NCBI RefSeq assembly: GCF_040549465.1
Contig: NZ_JBEPTL010000012.1
Coordinates: forward strand, 52,159-116,158
Length of the DNA stretch: 64,000 nucleotides
Origin: Lacisediminihabitans sp040549465
GTDB taxonomy: Bacteria; Actinomycetota; Actinomycetes; Actinomycetales; Microbacteriaceae
Reading direction: 5' to 3'
Positions within the stretch are counted from its first letter, which is position 1. The number at the start of each line of letters is the position of its first letter. The translations under genes were made by a program, and so were the position numbers. The notes beneath the pieces were generated by a model. It was not told where the DNA came from. It was given only the letters and a program-made list of their open reading frames with translations, and made no database searches. This document shows positions 9,684-17,647 of the stretch, in pieces.

Positions 9684-10139
9684 CTATTGATCCTTCGTGT
9701 TGTTTCGATGAGGCGGGAAGATCCACATTCGGTACGCGAAGTAATTACCCACGGTCGTGAGAATTGTCGCAATCACTTTGCCCCAGCCCCAGCCAACGAT
9801 AGTGGTATCGAAAAGCGAGACCAGTGCCACGGTGAATACGGTGTTCGCGGCCACGAGTATCGAGTAACGCACGAGAGCCCCCCCGTGCCGTGCTCGAGAC
9901 GAGAAAGAGAAAAGGCGCTGCAGCGTGTAGTTGACACCGAAGCTGGCGATGAACGCACAGGCAGTAGCCAGCCACAGGGGCCATCCGGTCGCGACGTGAA
10001 GAAGCCAGACCAAGCCGAAATCAACGATGAAACTTAGCCCTCCCACCATGCCGTAGCGGAAGAGGCTGTGGGTCCAGAGCTGGCGCCACGGGCTGACTAG
10101 GCGGGGGGCTTGCCGGCCGACGGGCTCGTTGTGGGCCAT
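9684..10139 (-). CDS. GtrA family membrane protein (lipid-linked sugar flippase)
   Basis: A 151-residue protein with four hydrophobic helices. It shows the GtrA signature near residue 30 (FRYGMVGGLSFIVDFGLVWLL), FGVNYTLQRLFSF, and a final GNYFAYRMWIF. GtrA proteins are thought to flip polyprenyl-phosphate-linked monosaccharides for side-chain or wall-glycan modification. It sits between an oxidoreductase (one base after that gene's stop) and the GT2 gene, in a four-gene minus-strand operon that runs aminotransferase, oxidoreductase, gtrA, GT2. Pairing with the DPM-like GT2 supports a transfer-then-flip module for an undecaprenyl-linked sugar. Confidence 0.85.
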   Translation of the reverse strand: MAHNEPVGRQAPRLVSPWRQLWTHSLFRYGMVGGLSFIVDFGLVWLLHVATGWPLWLATACAFIASFGVNYTLQRLFSFSSRARHGGALVRYSILVAANTVFTVALVSLFDTTIVGWGWGKVIATILTTVGNYFAYRMWIFPPHRNNTKDQ

Positions 10140-10140
10140 G

Positions 10141-11103
10141 CTAGTCAGCGCGTCTCGTAGCCGTAACCTGATCGATCACCAGGTGGGGTGGAAGAATCGT
10201 TCCTCTTTCTGCGGCTGCGTCGACGCGCCCGTCGATGATGTCTAGGAAACGCTCGAACTGCGTCGTCAATGGTTCCTCGGACGTCAGAAGTTCGGGAATT
10301 TCGATGACGGTCTGCTGACGGTAGCCGCGCCCCTCCACGTCAGCGGATTCGGAGACGTGTCGATAAACGGTCACATCCCGTCGCAGGAGGTCTACTTCGA
10401 TCAGTTTGTCGAGTTCGTAGATGGATAGTAGACGGATTTTCCTGTGGCCCACGCGACTCGCTGAAACATGGGCGATCGCGCCGCTGTCGAACTCGAGAAG
10501 AGTTTCTGCCACATCTTCCGCTGCCGTTCCGGACCGCGGATGAAAATGGCCAAGAGCCGAATTGACGACCTGCGGGCTGCTTCCCAGGAGAAGGATGGAG
10601 AGGTCGACATCGTGTACGAGCAAATCCCATGCCACACCAGTTTTGATCCGCGGAGCGTAGGGCGAATGGCGCGTCGCCGTCACGTGGAAAGGGTGATCCA
10701 AGATGCTGCGCGCTGTCAGGACTGCGGGGTTGTAACGTTCGAGGAGCCCGCACATGAACGGCAGGTCGAGGCGATCCGCCAACGAGAGGATCTCCTCCGT
10801 GCGGAGGATATTGTCCGCGACCGGCTTTTCCACTAGGAGCGGTGTCGCGGAGTTGAGTACCTGCATAGCGAGCGGGTGGTGAGCTTCAGTGGCCGCTGCC
10901 ACGATGACGCCGTCGACGCCGGAGAGATCGGGCAGTTCGGGGAGCCAAACAGTGCCGAATCGCGCGGCAGCTTCACGGCCAACGTCTTCCCGAGGGTCGA
11001 CGACGGCCGCGAGGCTCGCCCGCTCTGACTGCGACACGACGCGAGCATGATTGAGCCCCATGTTTCCGGCTCCCACCAGAATCACCCTGCTCTGAGCCGC
11101 CAT
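10141..11103 (-). CDS. Gfo/Idh/MocA family oxidoreductase (WlbA/GnnA-type candidate)
   Basis: A 320-residue NAD(P)-dependent oxidoreductase. The Rossmann motif GAGNMG is at residues 11-16 and the family's EKP motif is at 92-94 in LLVEKPVADN. A later WDLLVHDVDLSILLLG block corresponds to the substrate-side helix with the conserved D and H. The start codon overlaps the stop of the upstream aminotransferase (TGATG), so the two are translationally coupled. In WlbA/WbpB and GnnA systems this enzyme oxidises C3 of a UDP-N-acetylhexosamine so that a PLP aminotransferase can add a 3-amino group. The adjacent aminotransferase and LpxA-like acyltransferase fit that route. The substrate itself is inferred. 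Confidence 0.85.
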   Translation of the reverse strand: MAAQSRVILVGAGNMGLNHARVVSQSERASLAAVVDPREDVGREAAARFGTVWLPELPDLSGVDGVIVAAATEAHHPLAMQVLNSATPLLVEKPVADNILRTEEILSLADRLDLPFMCGLLERYNPAVLTARSILDHPFHVTATRHSPYAPRIKTGVAWDLLVHDVDLSILLLGSSPQVVNSALGHFHPRSGTAAEDVAETLLEFDSGAIAHVSASRVGHRKIRLLSIYELDKLIEVDLLRRDVTVYRHVSESADVEGRGYRQQTVIEIPELLTSEEPLTTQFERFLDIIDGRVDAAAERGTILPPHLVIDQVTATRRAD

Positions 11104-12203
11104 CAGGTAGATGCTGCCGTCGCGACGACCTCGGTGATAGTAGCAATATCGTCCGCGGAAAGTAGTGGGTGAACCGGAAGCGAGATGACTTGGGAGGCAA
11201 CCCGCCTTGCGATGGGAACATCGCTCTTGAGAACCGCAGGATGGTCGCGGTATGCGTCATAGTCAAAGAGCAGTCGCGGGTAGTAAACCCCTGCGCCGAC
11301 TCCTGAACGATGAAGCGAAGCGACCATTTCGTCCCGGGAGAGCGCGCACTCATCGGTTACTCGAATCGTGAACTGGTGCCATACATGTCGGCGATCGGGA
11401 TATTGTCGCGGTACCTCAATCCCCACAATACTGGCTAGTCCGGCAGACAAGGCATCGGCATTCGACCGCCGCTTGTCGACGGTCATGTCATATCGAGCGA
11501 GTTGCGGAATGGCCAGGGCCGCCTGGAGGTCGGTCAGTCGGTAGTTGTGCCCTGCGATTTCGTAGACATACCTTTCGCGCATTCCTTGATTGCGAAGAAC
11601 GCGGAGCCGGTCAGCGACATCGTCGTCGTCCGTCGTTATCATCCCACCTTCCCCCGTTGTCAGGTTTTTGGTGGCATAGAAGGAGAAGGATCCGAGGCCG
11701 AAGCTTCCGGCGGACTTGCCGCGGTAGGTCGCACCGTGCGATTGAGCGGAGTCCTCGAGGATCGACAGCTCATGGGCTTTTGCCAACGCCACGAGGGGAT
11801 CCATGTCGGCCATCTGGCCGTACAGATGCACGGGCATGATGACTCGAGTCCGCTCCGTCACGCGGTCGGCCACCGAGGACGGGTCGATGTTGAAATCATC
11901 TTCGTTGATGTCGGCGAAGGTCGCTGTCGCCCCCGCTTCGAGAATCGCATTGACCGTTGCAACAAAAGTGAACGGGGTCGTTATGACCTCATCGCCCGGC
12001 CGAAGGTCGAGGATATCTAGCGCCGCGACCAGGGCGGTCGTACCGTTATTGACCGCGATGGCGTGCTTCACACCGCACAGTGCGGCAAACTCACGCTCGA
12101 ATCTCTGGACCATCGGGCCTTGCGCGATGGAGCCGGATCGCAATACTTCGATCACCAGTTCCTCCTCTTCGGATCCGAACTGGACGGAGGAGATTGGAAT
12201 CAT
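11103..12203 (-). CDS. DegT/DnrJ/EryC1/StrS PLP-dependent sugar aminotransferase
   Basis: A 366-residue sugar aminotransferase. Visible landmarks are the PLP-phosphate region NNGTTAL near residue 52, EDSAQSHGA near 150 (the Asp that contacts the PLP pyridine nitrogen), and the Schiff-base lysine K179 in SFYATKNLTTGEGG. The remainder covers the usual C-terminal domain, so the protein looks complete. It is the first gene of the minus-strand operon and overlaps the oxidoreductase start by one base. A GAGG lies a few bases before the ATG. By analogy with GnnB or WlbC it would aminate the 3-keto sugar made by the oxidoreductase. The family also contains 4-aminotransferases, so position specificity is an inference from context. 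Confidence 0.88.
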   Translation of the reverse strand: MIPISSVQFGSEEEELVIEVLRSGSIAQGPMVQRFEREFAALCGVKHAIAVNNGTTALVAALDILDLRPGDEVITTPFTFVATVNAILEAGATATFADINEDDFNIDPSSVADRVTERTRVIMPVHLYGQMADMDPLVALAKAHELSILEDSAQSHGATYRGKSAGSFGLGSFSFYATKNLTTGEGGMITTDDDDVADRLRVLRNQGMRERYVYEIAGHNYRLTDLQAALAIPQLARYDMTVDKRRSNADALSAGLASIVGIEVPRQYPDRRHVWHQFTIRVTDECALSRDEMVASLHRSGVGAGVYYPRLLFDYDAYRDHPAVLKSDVPIARRVASQVISLPVHPLLSADDIATITEVVATAAST

Positions 12204-12318
12204 GGAACCTCATGAGAATAGGGGTGTGACGCGCTCTTTAGGAGCATGCAACTATAACCTAGCCTCTCGCCCGCGTGTTGCAGGCCCGCACATGCGCTGG
12301 AATGAAAGAAGCTCGATC

Positions 12319-13056
12319 GTGAACGCGATACACCCCACCGCCCAGATTGCGCCCGATGTCGTAATCGGCACCGGAAATACTGTTGGGCCATTCGTGGTGA
12401 TCAACAGCTCGACAATCATCGGGAATGACAACTGGATCGGGGCTGGCGCCGTGATCGGCGCAACCCCGGAGGTGCGTGGCTGGAAACACCCGACACCCCC
12501 GGACGCACCGATCGCGGGCGGCGGTGTGCTGATTGGTGATCGAAACGTGATCCGGGAACACGCGCAGGTTCACCAGGGATGGGCCGCGCGCACAATACTG
12601 GGGAACGACCTCTTTGTTATGAACCAGTGCTACGTTGCACACGACTGCTCGATTGGTGACGGTGCCACCCTTGCCTCGAGTGTTTTGCTTGCCGGGCACG
12701 TGACTGTCGGGGAGGGCGCCAACCTTGGGCTCGGGACAGTGGTTCACCAAAGAACCTTTCTGGGCGCCGGGGTGGTCGTCGGGATGGGATCGGTCGTAAC
12801 ACGAGATATCCCACCGTTCGCGAAGGCATTCGGGAACCCCGCACGAGTTCACGGGGTAAACCTCGTGGGCATGTCGCGCATGGGCCATCCGCCCGATTCG
12901 ATCGACAAGCTCGCTGCGCTCTACGGAAGTCTGCCGGTGGGGATCGATGACCTCCGCGCCTTTGGGCTCGCTCACCCGCTCATGGCCAAAGCCATGGACT
13001 CTTGGGTGGCTTCGCGAGCTGATCGCTCTGGCACATCGCTCCGAGCTCTAGATTAA
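12319..13056 (+). CDS. LpxA-like left-handed beta-helix acyltransferase
   Basis: About 245 residues of hexapeptide repeats that follow UDP-GlcNAc acyltransferase LpxA closely. They open with AIHPTAQIAPDVVIG (residues 3-17), then LIGDRNVIREHAQVHQG (71-87), VAHDCSIGDGA (106-116), LLAGHVTVGEGA (123-134), VHQRTFLGAG (142-151) and GNPARVHGVNLVGMSR (172-187). H108 corresponds to the catalytic His of the AHD motif in E. coli LpxA. The preceding conserved His is replaced by Cys here (C104). The GTG at 12319 is chosen because LpxA proteins begin right at the IHPTA coil and AAAGAAG lies upstream; an in-frame ATG at 12292 is the alternative. It is divergent from the aminotransferase operon and probably acylates the amino-sugar nucleotide rather than making lipid A. 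Confidence 0.85.
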   Translation: MNAIHPTAQIAPDVVIGTGNTVGPFVVINSSTIIGNDNWIGAGAVIGATPEVRGWKHPTPPDAPIAGGGVLIGDRNVIREHAQVHQGWAARTILGNDLFVMNQCYVAHDCSIGDGATLASSVLLAGHVTVGEGANLGLGTVVHQRTFLGAGVVVGMGSVVTRDIPPFAKAFGNPARVHGVNLVGMSRMGHPPDSIDKLAALYGSLPVGIDDLRAFGLAHPLMAKAMDSWVASRADRSGTSLRALD

Positions 13057-13454
13057 AGTGACCTAGCCGGGCAGCCAACTCCTTCGGTCCCTTCTTCCTA
13101 GGCGCAAGCGGTGTGAATCGGGTGGGGCCCCATTTCAACCGAATGGCGGCGGTCGTGGAAGATAGCGGCGGCGGATTGGTGTGCTCTGGGCTGAGAGCGG
13201 GCCGTTGCTTGTTCTAAAAAGGTCCGATGAATGCCATCGTCGCGGTAAAAGTGGTCTCAGTATGTCGCGTCGGTCTTCCTATGGAAGTAGAATGGCCAGG
13301 CGACGCCATTGCCGAACACACCTCCTCTACTCTGTTCAACCGGCACGTTAGAGCCGTAAACCATCCAGGCAAGAATGGGAGGACGGCAGTCCCGCGGGAC
13401 GCGCTGGTGCCGTCGTGTAGTTGAGTCAGCCACGAGAGCGGGTAGCCTCCCGTT
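13057..13454. other. 398 bp region without a convincing gene
   Basis: This lies between the LpxA-like gene and the secreted protein gene. A 65-codon forward frame at 13227-13424 has AAAAAGG before its ATG and contains VGLPMEVEW, faintly like the N-terminus of UDP-sugar dehydrogenases, but the glycine motif is broken and nothing downstream supports it. No strong promoter, terminator or repeat is visible. Confidence 0.5.
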
Positions 13455-14282
13455 ATGAACACACCAGTCATAATTCGAACCGCGATCGGAACCCTAATCT
13501 GTTCCGCTCTCATCGCCATGTCTGGGGTCGCGGCCAGCCCCGGTTTTGCCGACGAGACTCAATCGGGTTATGCGTTCCTACCGGGGGATCCAGTGATCTT
13601 CAGCAATGGGGGCACCGCCTCGGGCGGTGTCGAGGGCGCGTGTACTGGGGGGTACGTGATCCGGGGGGACTCAGGTGTGTTCATTCTCGGACCCAAGGCA
13701 TGTTCAGTCATCTTCTCCAGCGTCCGCGGGTCTGATCGCAATTTCGGTTACGTGGTCTCCAAGTCGGAACCGGACGGGAACGCGCTTATTCGCGAAAATC
13801 CGGGCGACGATGCTTTTCAAGTTGTCCGCGACCCGCTCACAGGCGCGCAGCCGGGCACAGGCGCGATTGTCGGCTGGATGCCATCCGATCAACAGTCTGC
13901 AGGCATGCTGATAGGAAAGATGGGTATCGGGACAGGGTGGACCGAGGGTCGGATAGTCGGCGCAGTCGATTTCCGGGGACAGACTTTGCTATGCGCCGAG
14001 ATGAAGACTGGCCTCGGTGACGCCGGCGGACCCGTGTGGAGAAACGACGCGAACGGATTGAGGGCGCTCGGAACCATTCAGGCATTCGACCCTGTGACAA
14101 CGATGGGATGCTATCGCCCAATCCAAGAGACGCTCTGGAATTACGGCGCGTCGCTTCCATCATTCGGCCCTGATCAGGGAAGGCCCCCGTTCGGCCAGCT
14201 GGCCCCAGGAACGCCCTACCTGGACCTGCCTGGACTTGCGGTTCCTGTCAAGAATATTCCGGTGAGAGGCGATTGGCATTAG
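13455..14282 (+). CDS. Secreted trypsin-fold (S1-like) protein lacking catalytic residues
   Basis: A 275-residue exported protein with a signal peptide of about 32 residues (hydrophobic core, then ASPGFADE). The layout resembles alpha-lytic/streptogrisin-type S1 proteases. CTGGYVI at 63-69 takes the place of the CSAGF block, ILGPKAC at 77-83 takes the place of the TAGHC block, and TGLGDAGGPVW at 185-195 takes the place of GDSGGPV. The serine position is alanine (A190) and the histidine position is alanine (A82), so the charge relay is missing. The surrounding glycines and cysteines remain. It may be a binding protein built on a protease scaffold. No strong Shine-Dalgarno is seen. Family assignment rests on these short motifs, so it is moderate. 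Confidence 0.6.
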   Translation: MNTPVIIRTAIGTLICSALIAMSGVAASPGFADETQSGYAFLPGDPVIFSNGGTASGGVEGACTGGYVIRGDSGVFILGPKACSVIFSSVRGSDRNFGYVVSKSEPDGNALIRENPGDDAFQVVRDPLTGAQPGTGAIVGWMPSDQQSAGMLIGKMGIGTGWTEGRIVGAVDFRGQTLLCAEMKTGLGDAGGPVWRNDANGLRALGTIQAFDPVTTMGCYRPIQETLWNYGASLPSFGPDQGRPPFGQLAPGTPYLDLPGLAVPVKNIPVRGDWH

Positions 14283-14429
14283 ACCTAGATCGCACAGTCG
14301 TCCCCACGATTTGCAGTGAACTGCACCTCATCCCGCACGGACGGAAGAGACGTGTTCCACACGTGTGTAACGTCGTCGAATTGGGTATTTCACGCCGTGC
14401 TTCGAGGGATGAAAGTGTTTGGGGGAGAA

Positions 14430-15000
14430 GTGTCAAGCCCCGCGTTTTGTGGAGGGCCGGTTATCCCGCTCCATCGATGTGATGGCCGGGTGCTGCTGTT
14501 CAGGAGCTCGTTCTCAACCTCAATCGGAGGTCGATAGCCGATCTCTCAGCGAAGTCGCCGGTGGTTGAACCAGTCGATTGTATTCAGCCGTCGCCCTTGG
14601 ACTTGATCGAGGCGACAGTCTCGGCGTCGGTGAGACGTTCGGCGTATCGAATGGCTCGATATTGAACTCCGCCGTCGCTGTGATTAATCAACTGGGACTG
14701 GTCCCGGCCCGCCCGGCGACGGGTCCACGTCCCCATCTCCAATGCGTCGAGGGCAAGATGGGTGTTCAGGCTGGTCGATAGTTGTCGGCCCACGACGCGG
14801 GGGCGAACACATCGGTCAAGAAGGAGGCGGCGTAAACCCATCCGGAGAACATCCGGATATGCGTTATGTCGGCGCCCCATAGGCAGTCTGGGGCGGTCAC
14901 GGTGACAGCCGGAGGTCGACCAGGTCCGAAGGCCGGTCCGCCAACGGTCCTGGGCTGGTCGTTCTGGGTCTTTTGGCCCGACGGACATCGCGAAGAATGT
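14430..15000 (-). pseudogene. Decayed IS3-family transposase (OrfB) remnant
   Basis: Reading the minus strand from about 15000 downwards, fragments in changing frames match an IS3-type DDE transposase in order: RRAKRPRTTSPGPLADRPSDLV, then LWGADITHIRMFSGWVYAASFLTDVF, then VVGRQLSTSLNTHLALDAL, LINHSDGGVQYRAIRYAERL and KGDG, and after an apparent internal deletion DWFNHRRLR, a stop, then EIGYRPPIEVENELL. At least two frameshifts, one in-frame stop and the loss of the segment between KGDG and DWFNHRR make it non-functional. OrfA was not found. The flanks (14283-14430 and 15000-15083) show no gene. It marks past insertion in the glycan locus. Confidence 0.8.
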
Positions 15001-15083
15001 CCAACCGTCTGCCCCCCGCTCGGGGTTCTTTCGAGCAGAAGTGGGAGTGGCTAGGATTCAAAAGGTCTGGGCGGGAGGCAGTT

Positions 15084-17486
15084 ATGGCGGCGATGTTCGG
15101 TCGGACGGGGCTTGCGCGCATCTCCTTGCAGTCTGGTGTGGCGGCGACGGTGATCGTCTCCCTCATCGCGATAGCGCTCGCCGCTTTCACACCTGCGCGA
15201 GCCGGCGCGGTATCAGGTAGCGACTTCGTTGCTGGAAACGTCATCAACGATGCCAGCTTCTATGACGGCGCAGCAATGACCCAGCCCGAAATTCAAACCT
15301 TCCTCGATGCGAAGATCGGTTCCTGCCAGAACGGCCTGTGCCTCAACGTGCTTGTCGTGGACGTATCGAACCGTGCGCGTATTGTCTCCGACAGGACGGG
15401 CCTCCTTCGGTGTGACGCGTTTCAGGGAGGGCGCCTCTCAGCCTCGGAGATCATCTATCGCGCCCAAGTTGCTTGTGGCATCAGCGCTCGAGTCATCCTG
15501 GTGACCCTTCAAAAAGAACAGGGTCTGATTTCGAAGCAAGCCCCGTCGATGGAGGCGTTAGATCGCGCCATGGGTCTGGCCTGTTCTGACTCGGCACCCT
15601 GTGCACCCACCGCCCTCGGGTTTGGAAACCAGATCTATTCCGCCGCGCTGCAACTCAAGACGTACAGGGCGAGCAAGTTTGGAATGCAGCCGGGCGCGCT
15701 CAACATCCGATTCAACCCAAATGCAGCGTGCGGAAGCGCCACTGTGTCGGTGCAGAACTTCGCGACGGCTGCTCTGTACAACTACACCCCGTACCAGCCC
15801 AATCCTGCAGCGCTCAGCACCCTGACCGGACTCGGCGACGGTTGTTCCTCCTACGGAAACCGCAATTTTTGGGTGTATTACAACTCCTGGTTTGGATCCA
15901 GCGCCGCCGCTCCCATGCACGACCCGAGCCAGTATGTCCTCTCGATAGATGCTGGTGGCGTTCTGTGGATGTATCCGGAGACTGGTTCAGGAACATGGGA
16001 TTCGCCGCGCCAGATCGGCTCTGGCTGGAACGTCTTCTCGGGCGTATTCCGCGCGGGTGACTTCGCCGGCGACGGCACGCAGGCAGTCATGGCGCGAGAC
16101 GCCGCCGGTATCCTGTGGATGTATGGGCGCTTGAACAGCGGACTCTGGTTGCCTCCTCGCCAAGTGGGCAGCGGCTGGGGGGACTTCACCGCGATAGTCG
16201 GAGGGTACGACTCCACGGGCGACGGAAACCCAGACGTTTTCGCTCGGACGCCGGCGGGTATTCTCTGGTTGTATCCCGGAGATGGCCAGGGGGGCTGGAA
16301 ATCGCGCGTGCAACTCGCCACCGGATTTGACTCGGCAACCGCAATCGTGGACGCGGGTGATTTCGATAGAAACGGCCACCCCGATCTCTTGGTGAGAGAT
16401 GCCGCGGGCGACCTGTGGCTTCACGGAGGCACCGGAGCCGGCCCGCTTCGCCCACCCGTGAAGGTTGGTTCCGGTTGGGGTGACTTCTCCGCTGTTTTCG
16501 CGGGAGGAGATTTCAACGGGGACGGCAATCCCGACATCATGGCACGGACCAGCGATGGAGCCCTGCTGGTTTATCCGAGTGATGGTCGTGGTGGCTGGCT
16601 CGCTTCATCCATGATCGGCAAAGGATGGCAAAGCAGCTCCATCGTCGGAAATGGGCTCGTTGCCGGGTCAGTCAGCGAGGCGGTGACGACCTCACCGACC
16701 TTGCCGACCAAGCCTCCTCCGGCAACGCCGCCGACATTGATCGCACCCATGACCTCCCCAGACCCTGCGCACTACGTTCTCACACGCGACACATCGGGGT
16801 TGCTCTGGATGTACCCGCGAAACGCCGACGTGTGGTCGCCACGGATTCTCGTAGGAAATGGGTGGAGCAGCTTCACTTCACTAGTCCGTGCCGGTGATTT
16901 CAGCGGTGATAAATTCGAAGACGTGCTCGCGCGTGATGACGCTGGCACACTTTGGCTCTATCCTCGTGATGGGAAAGGAGGGTGGGGCGAGCGCCAGCCG
17001 GTGGGTACCGGGTGGAACGTCTTCACCGCGATTGCGGGAGTGGGCGACTTCAACGGCGATGGGCATCCGGACGTGGTGGCTCGCGACACCGCTGGCCTAC
17101 TCTGGCTTTATCCCGGCGACGGAAAGGGCGGCTGGCTTGCCCGATCCACTATCGGTTCCCAATGGAATGTCTTCTCGACGATCATTGCCGGCGGCGACTT
17201 CAATGGAGACGGCCACCCTGACATCATTGCACGAGAGAGTTCCGCCCTGTGGCTGTATCCGGGCTCGGACGCTGGCGGTTGGTTGCCCCGAGTTCAGATT
17301 GGCTCAGGCTGGGGTACCTTCCCATCCGTGATGAACGCTGGCGACATTAATGGTGACGGGCATCCCGATGTACTGGCGATTGACGGTCTCGGGAACCTGA
17401 TCCTCTACCCAGGGGATGGACGGGGCGGCTGGCTGGCCCCGCGCGCAATAGGGTCCGGCTGGAGTGCGATGGCCGGAACCTTCTAG
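15084..17486 (+). CDS. Secreted protein with lysozyme/transglycosylase-like N-terminal region and FG-GAP repeats
   Basis: About 800 residues. A signal peptide is followed by a roughly 250-residue domain and two sets of FG-GAP/VCBS repeats separated by a Pro/Thr-rich linker (TLPTKPPPATPP). The N-terminal domain has VILVTLQKEQGLIS, QIYSAALQLKTYR and ALYNYTPYQPN. The E in LQKEQGL suggests a goose-lysozyme or transglycosylase-like active site, but I cannot confirm the family. The repeats carry GDFNGDGHPDVVARD and LLWLYPGDG motifs like those of the GH25 protein at 6.1-8.7 kb, including SGWNVF strands. The ATG at 15084 follows GGGAGG. An upstream in-frame ATG at 14973 lies inside the transposase remnant and is rejected. 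Confidence 0.8.
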   Translation: MAAMFGRTGLARISLQSGVAATVIVSLIAIALAAFTPARAGAVSGSDFVAGNVINDASFYDGAAMTQPEIQTFLDAKIGSCQNGLCLNVLVVDVSNRARIVSDRTGLLRCDAFQGGRLSASEIIYRAQVACGISARVILVTLQKEQGLISKQAPSMEALDRAMGLACSDSAPCAPTALGFGNQIYSAALQLKTYRASKFGMQPGALNIRFNPNAACGSATVSVQNFATAALYNYTPYQPNPAALSTLTGLGDGCSSYGNRNFWVYYNSWFGSSAAAPMHDPSQYVLSIDAGGVLWMYPETGSGTWDSPRQIGSGWNVFSGVFRAGDFAGDGTQAVMARDAAGILWMYGRLNSGLWLPPRQVGSGWGDFTAIVGGYDSTGDGNPDVFARTPAGILWLYPGDGQGGWKSRVQLATGFDSATAIVDAGDFDRNGHPDLLVRDAAGDLWLHGGTGAGPLRPPVKVGSGWGDFSAVFAGGDFNGDGNPDIMARTSDGALLVYPSDGRGGWLASSMIGKGWQSSSIVGNGLVAGSVSEAVTTSPTLPTKPPPATPPTLIAPMTSPDPAHYVLTRDTSGLLWMYPRNADVWSPRILVGNGWSSFTSLVRAGDFSGDKFEDVLARDDAGTLWLYPRDGKGGWGERQPVGTGWNVFTAIAGVGDFNGDGHPDVVARDTAGLLWLYPGDGKGGWLARSTIGSQWNVFSTIIAGGDFNGDGHPDIIARESSALWLYPGSDAGGWLPRVQIGSGWGTFPSVMNAGDINGDGHPDVLAIDGLGNLILYPGDGRGGWLAPRAIGSGWSAMAGTF

Positions 17487-17647
17487 CGCTTTCGCACCCG
17501 GGCCGCTGCCCGATTGCGTACTCTGCGGAAAGCGCCGACTGTCGAGGACATGGTCCAGAGGGATTGATCCGCCCGGTTAGGCTAACTTTCGCGTTCGAAC
17601 GGTTCGGCACAGTCCACATATCCCGAGACAACAGAGCAGGGCAGAGA

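Noticed and set aside
11803..12318. N-terminal extension of the LpxA-like frame
   Set aside because: It is antisense to the aminotransferase; LpxA homology begins at the GTG at 12319.
13227..13424. 65-codon frame with VGLPMEVEW, possible relic of a UDP-sugar dehydrogenase
   Set aside because: The glycine-rich NAD motif is broken and no further similarity follows; most likely chance.
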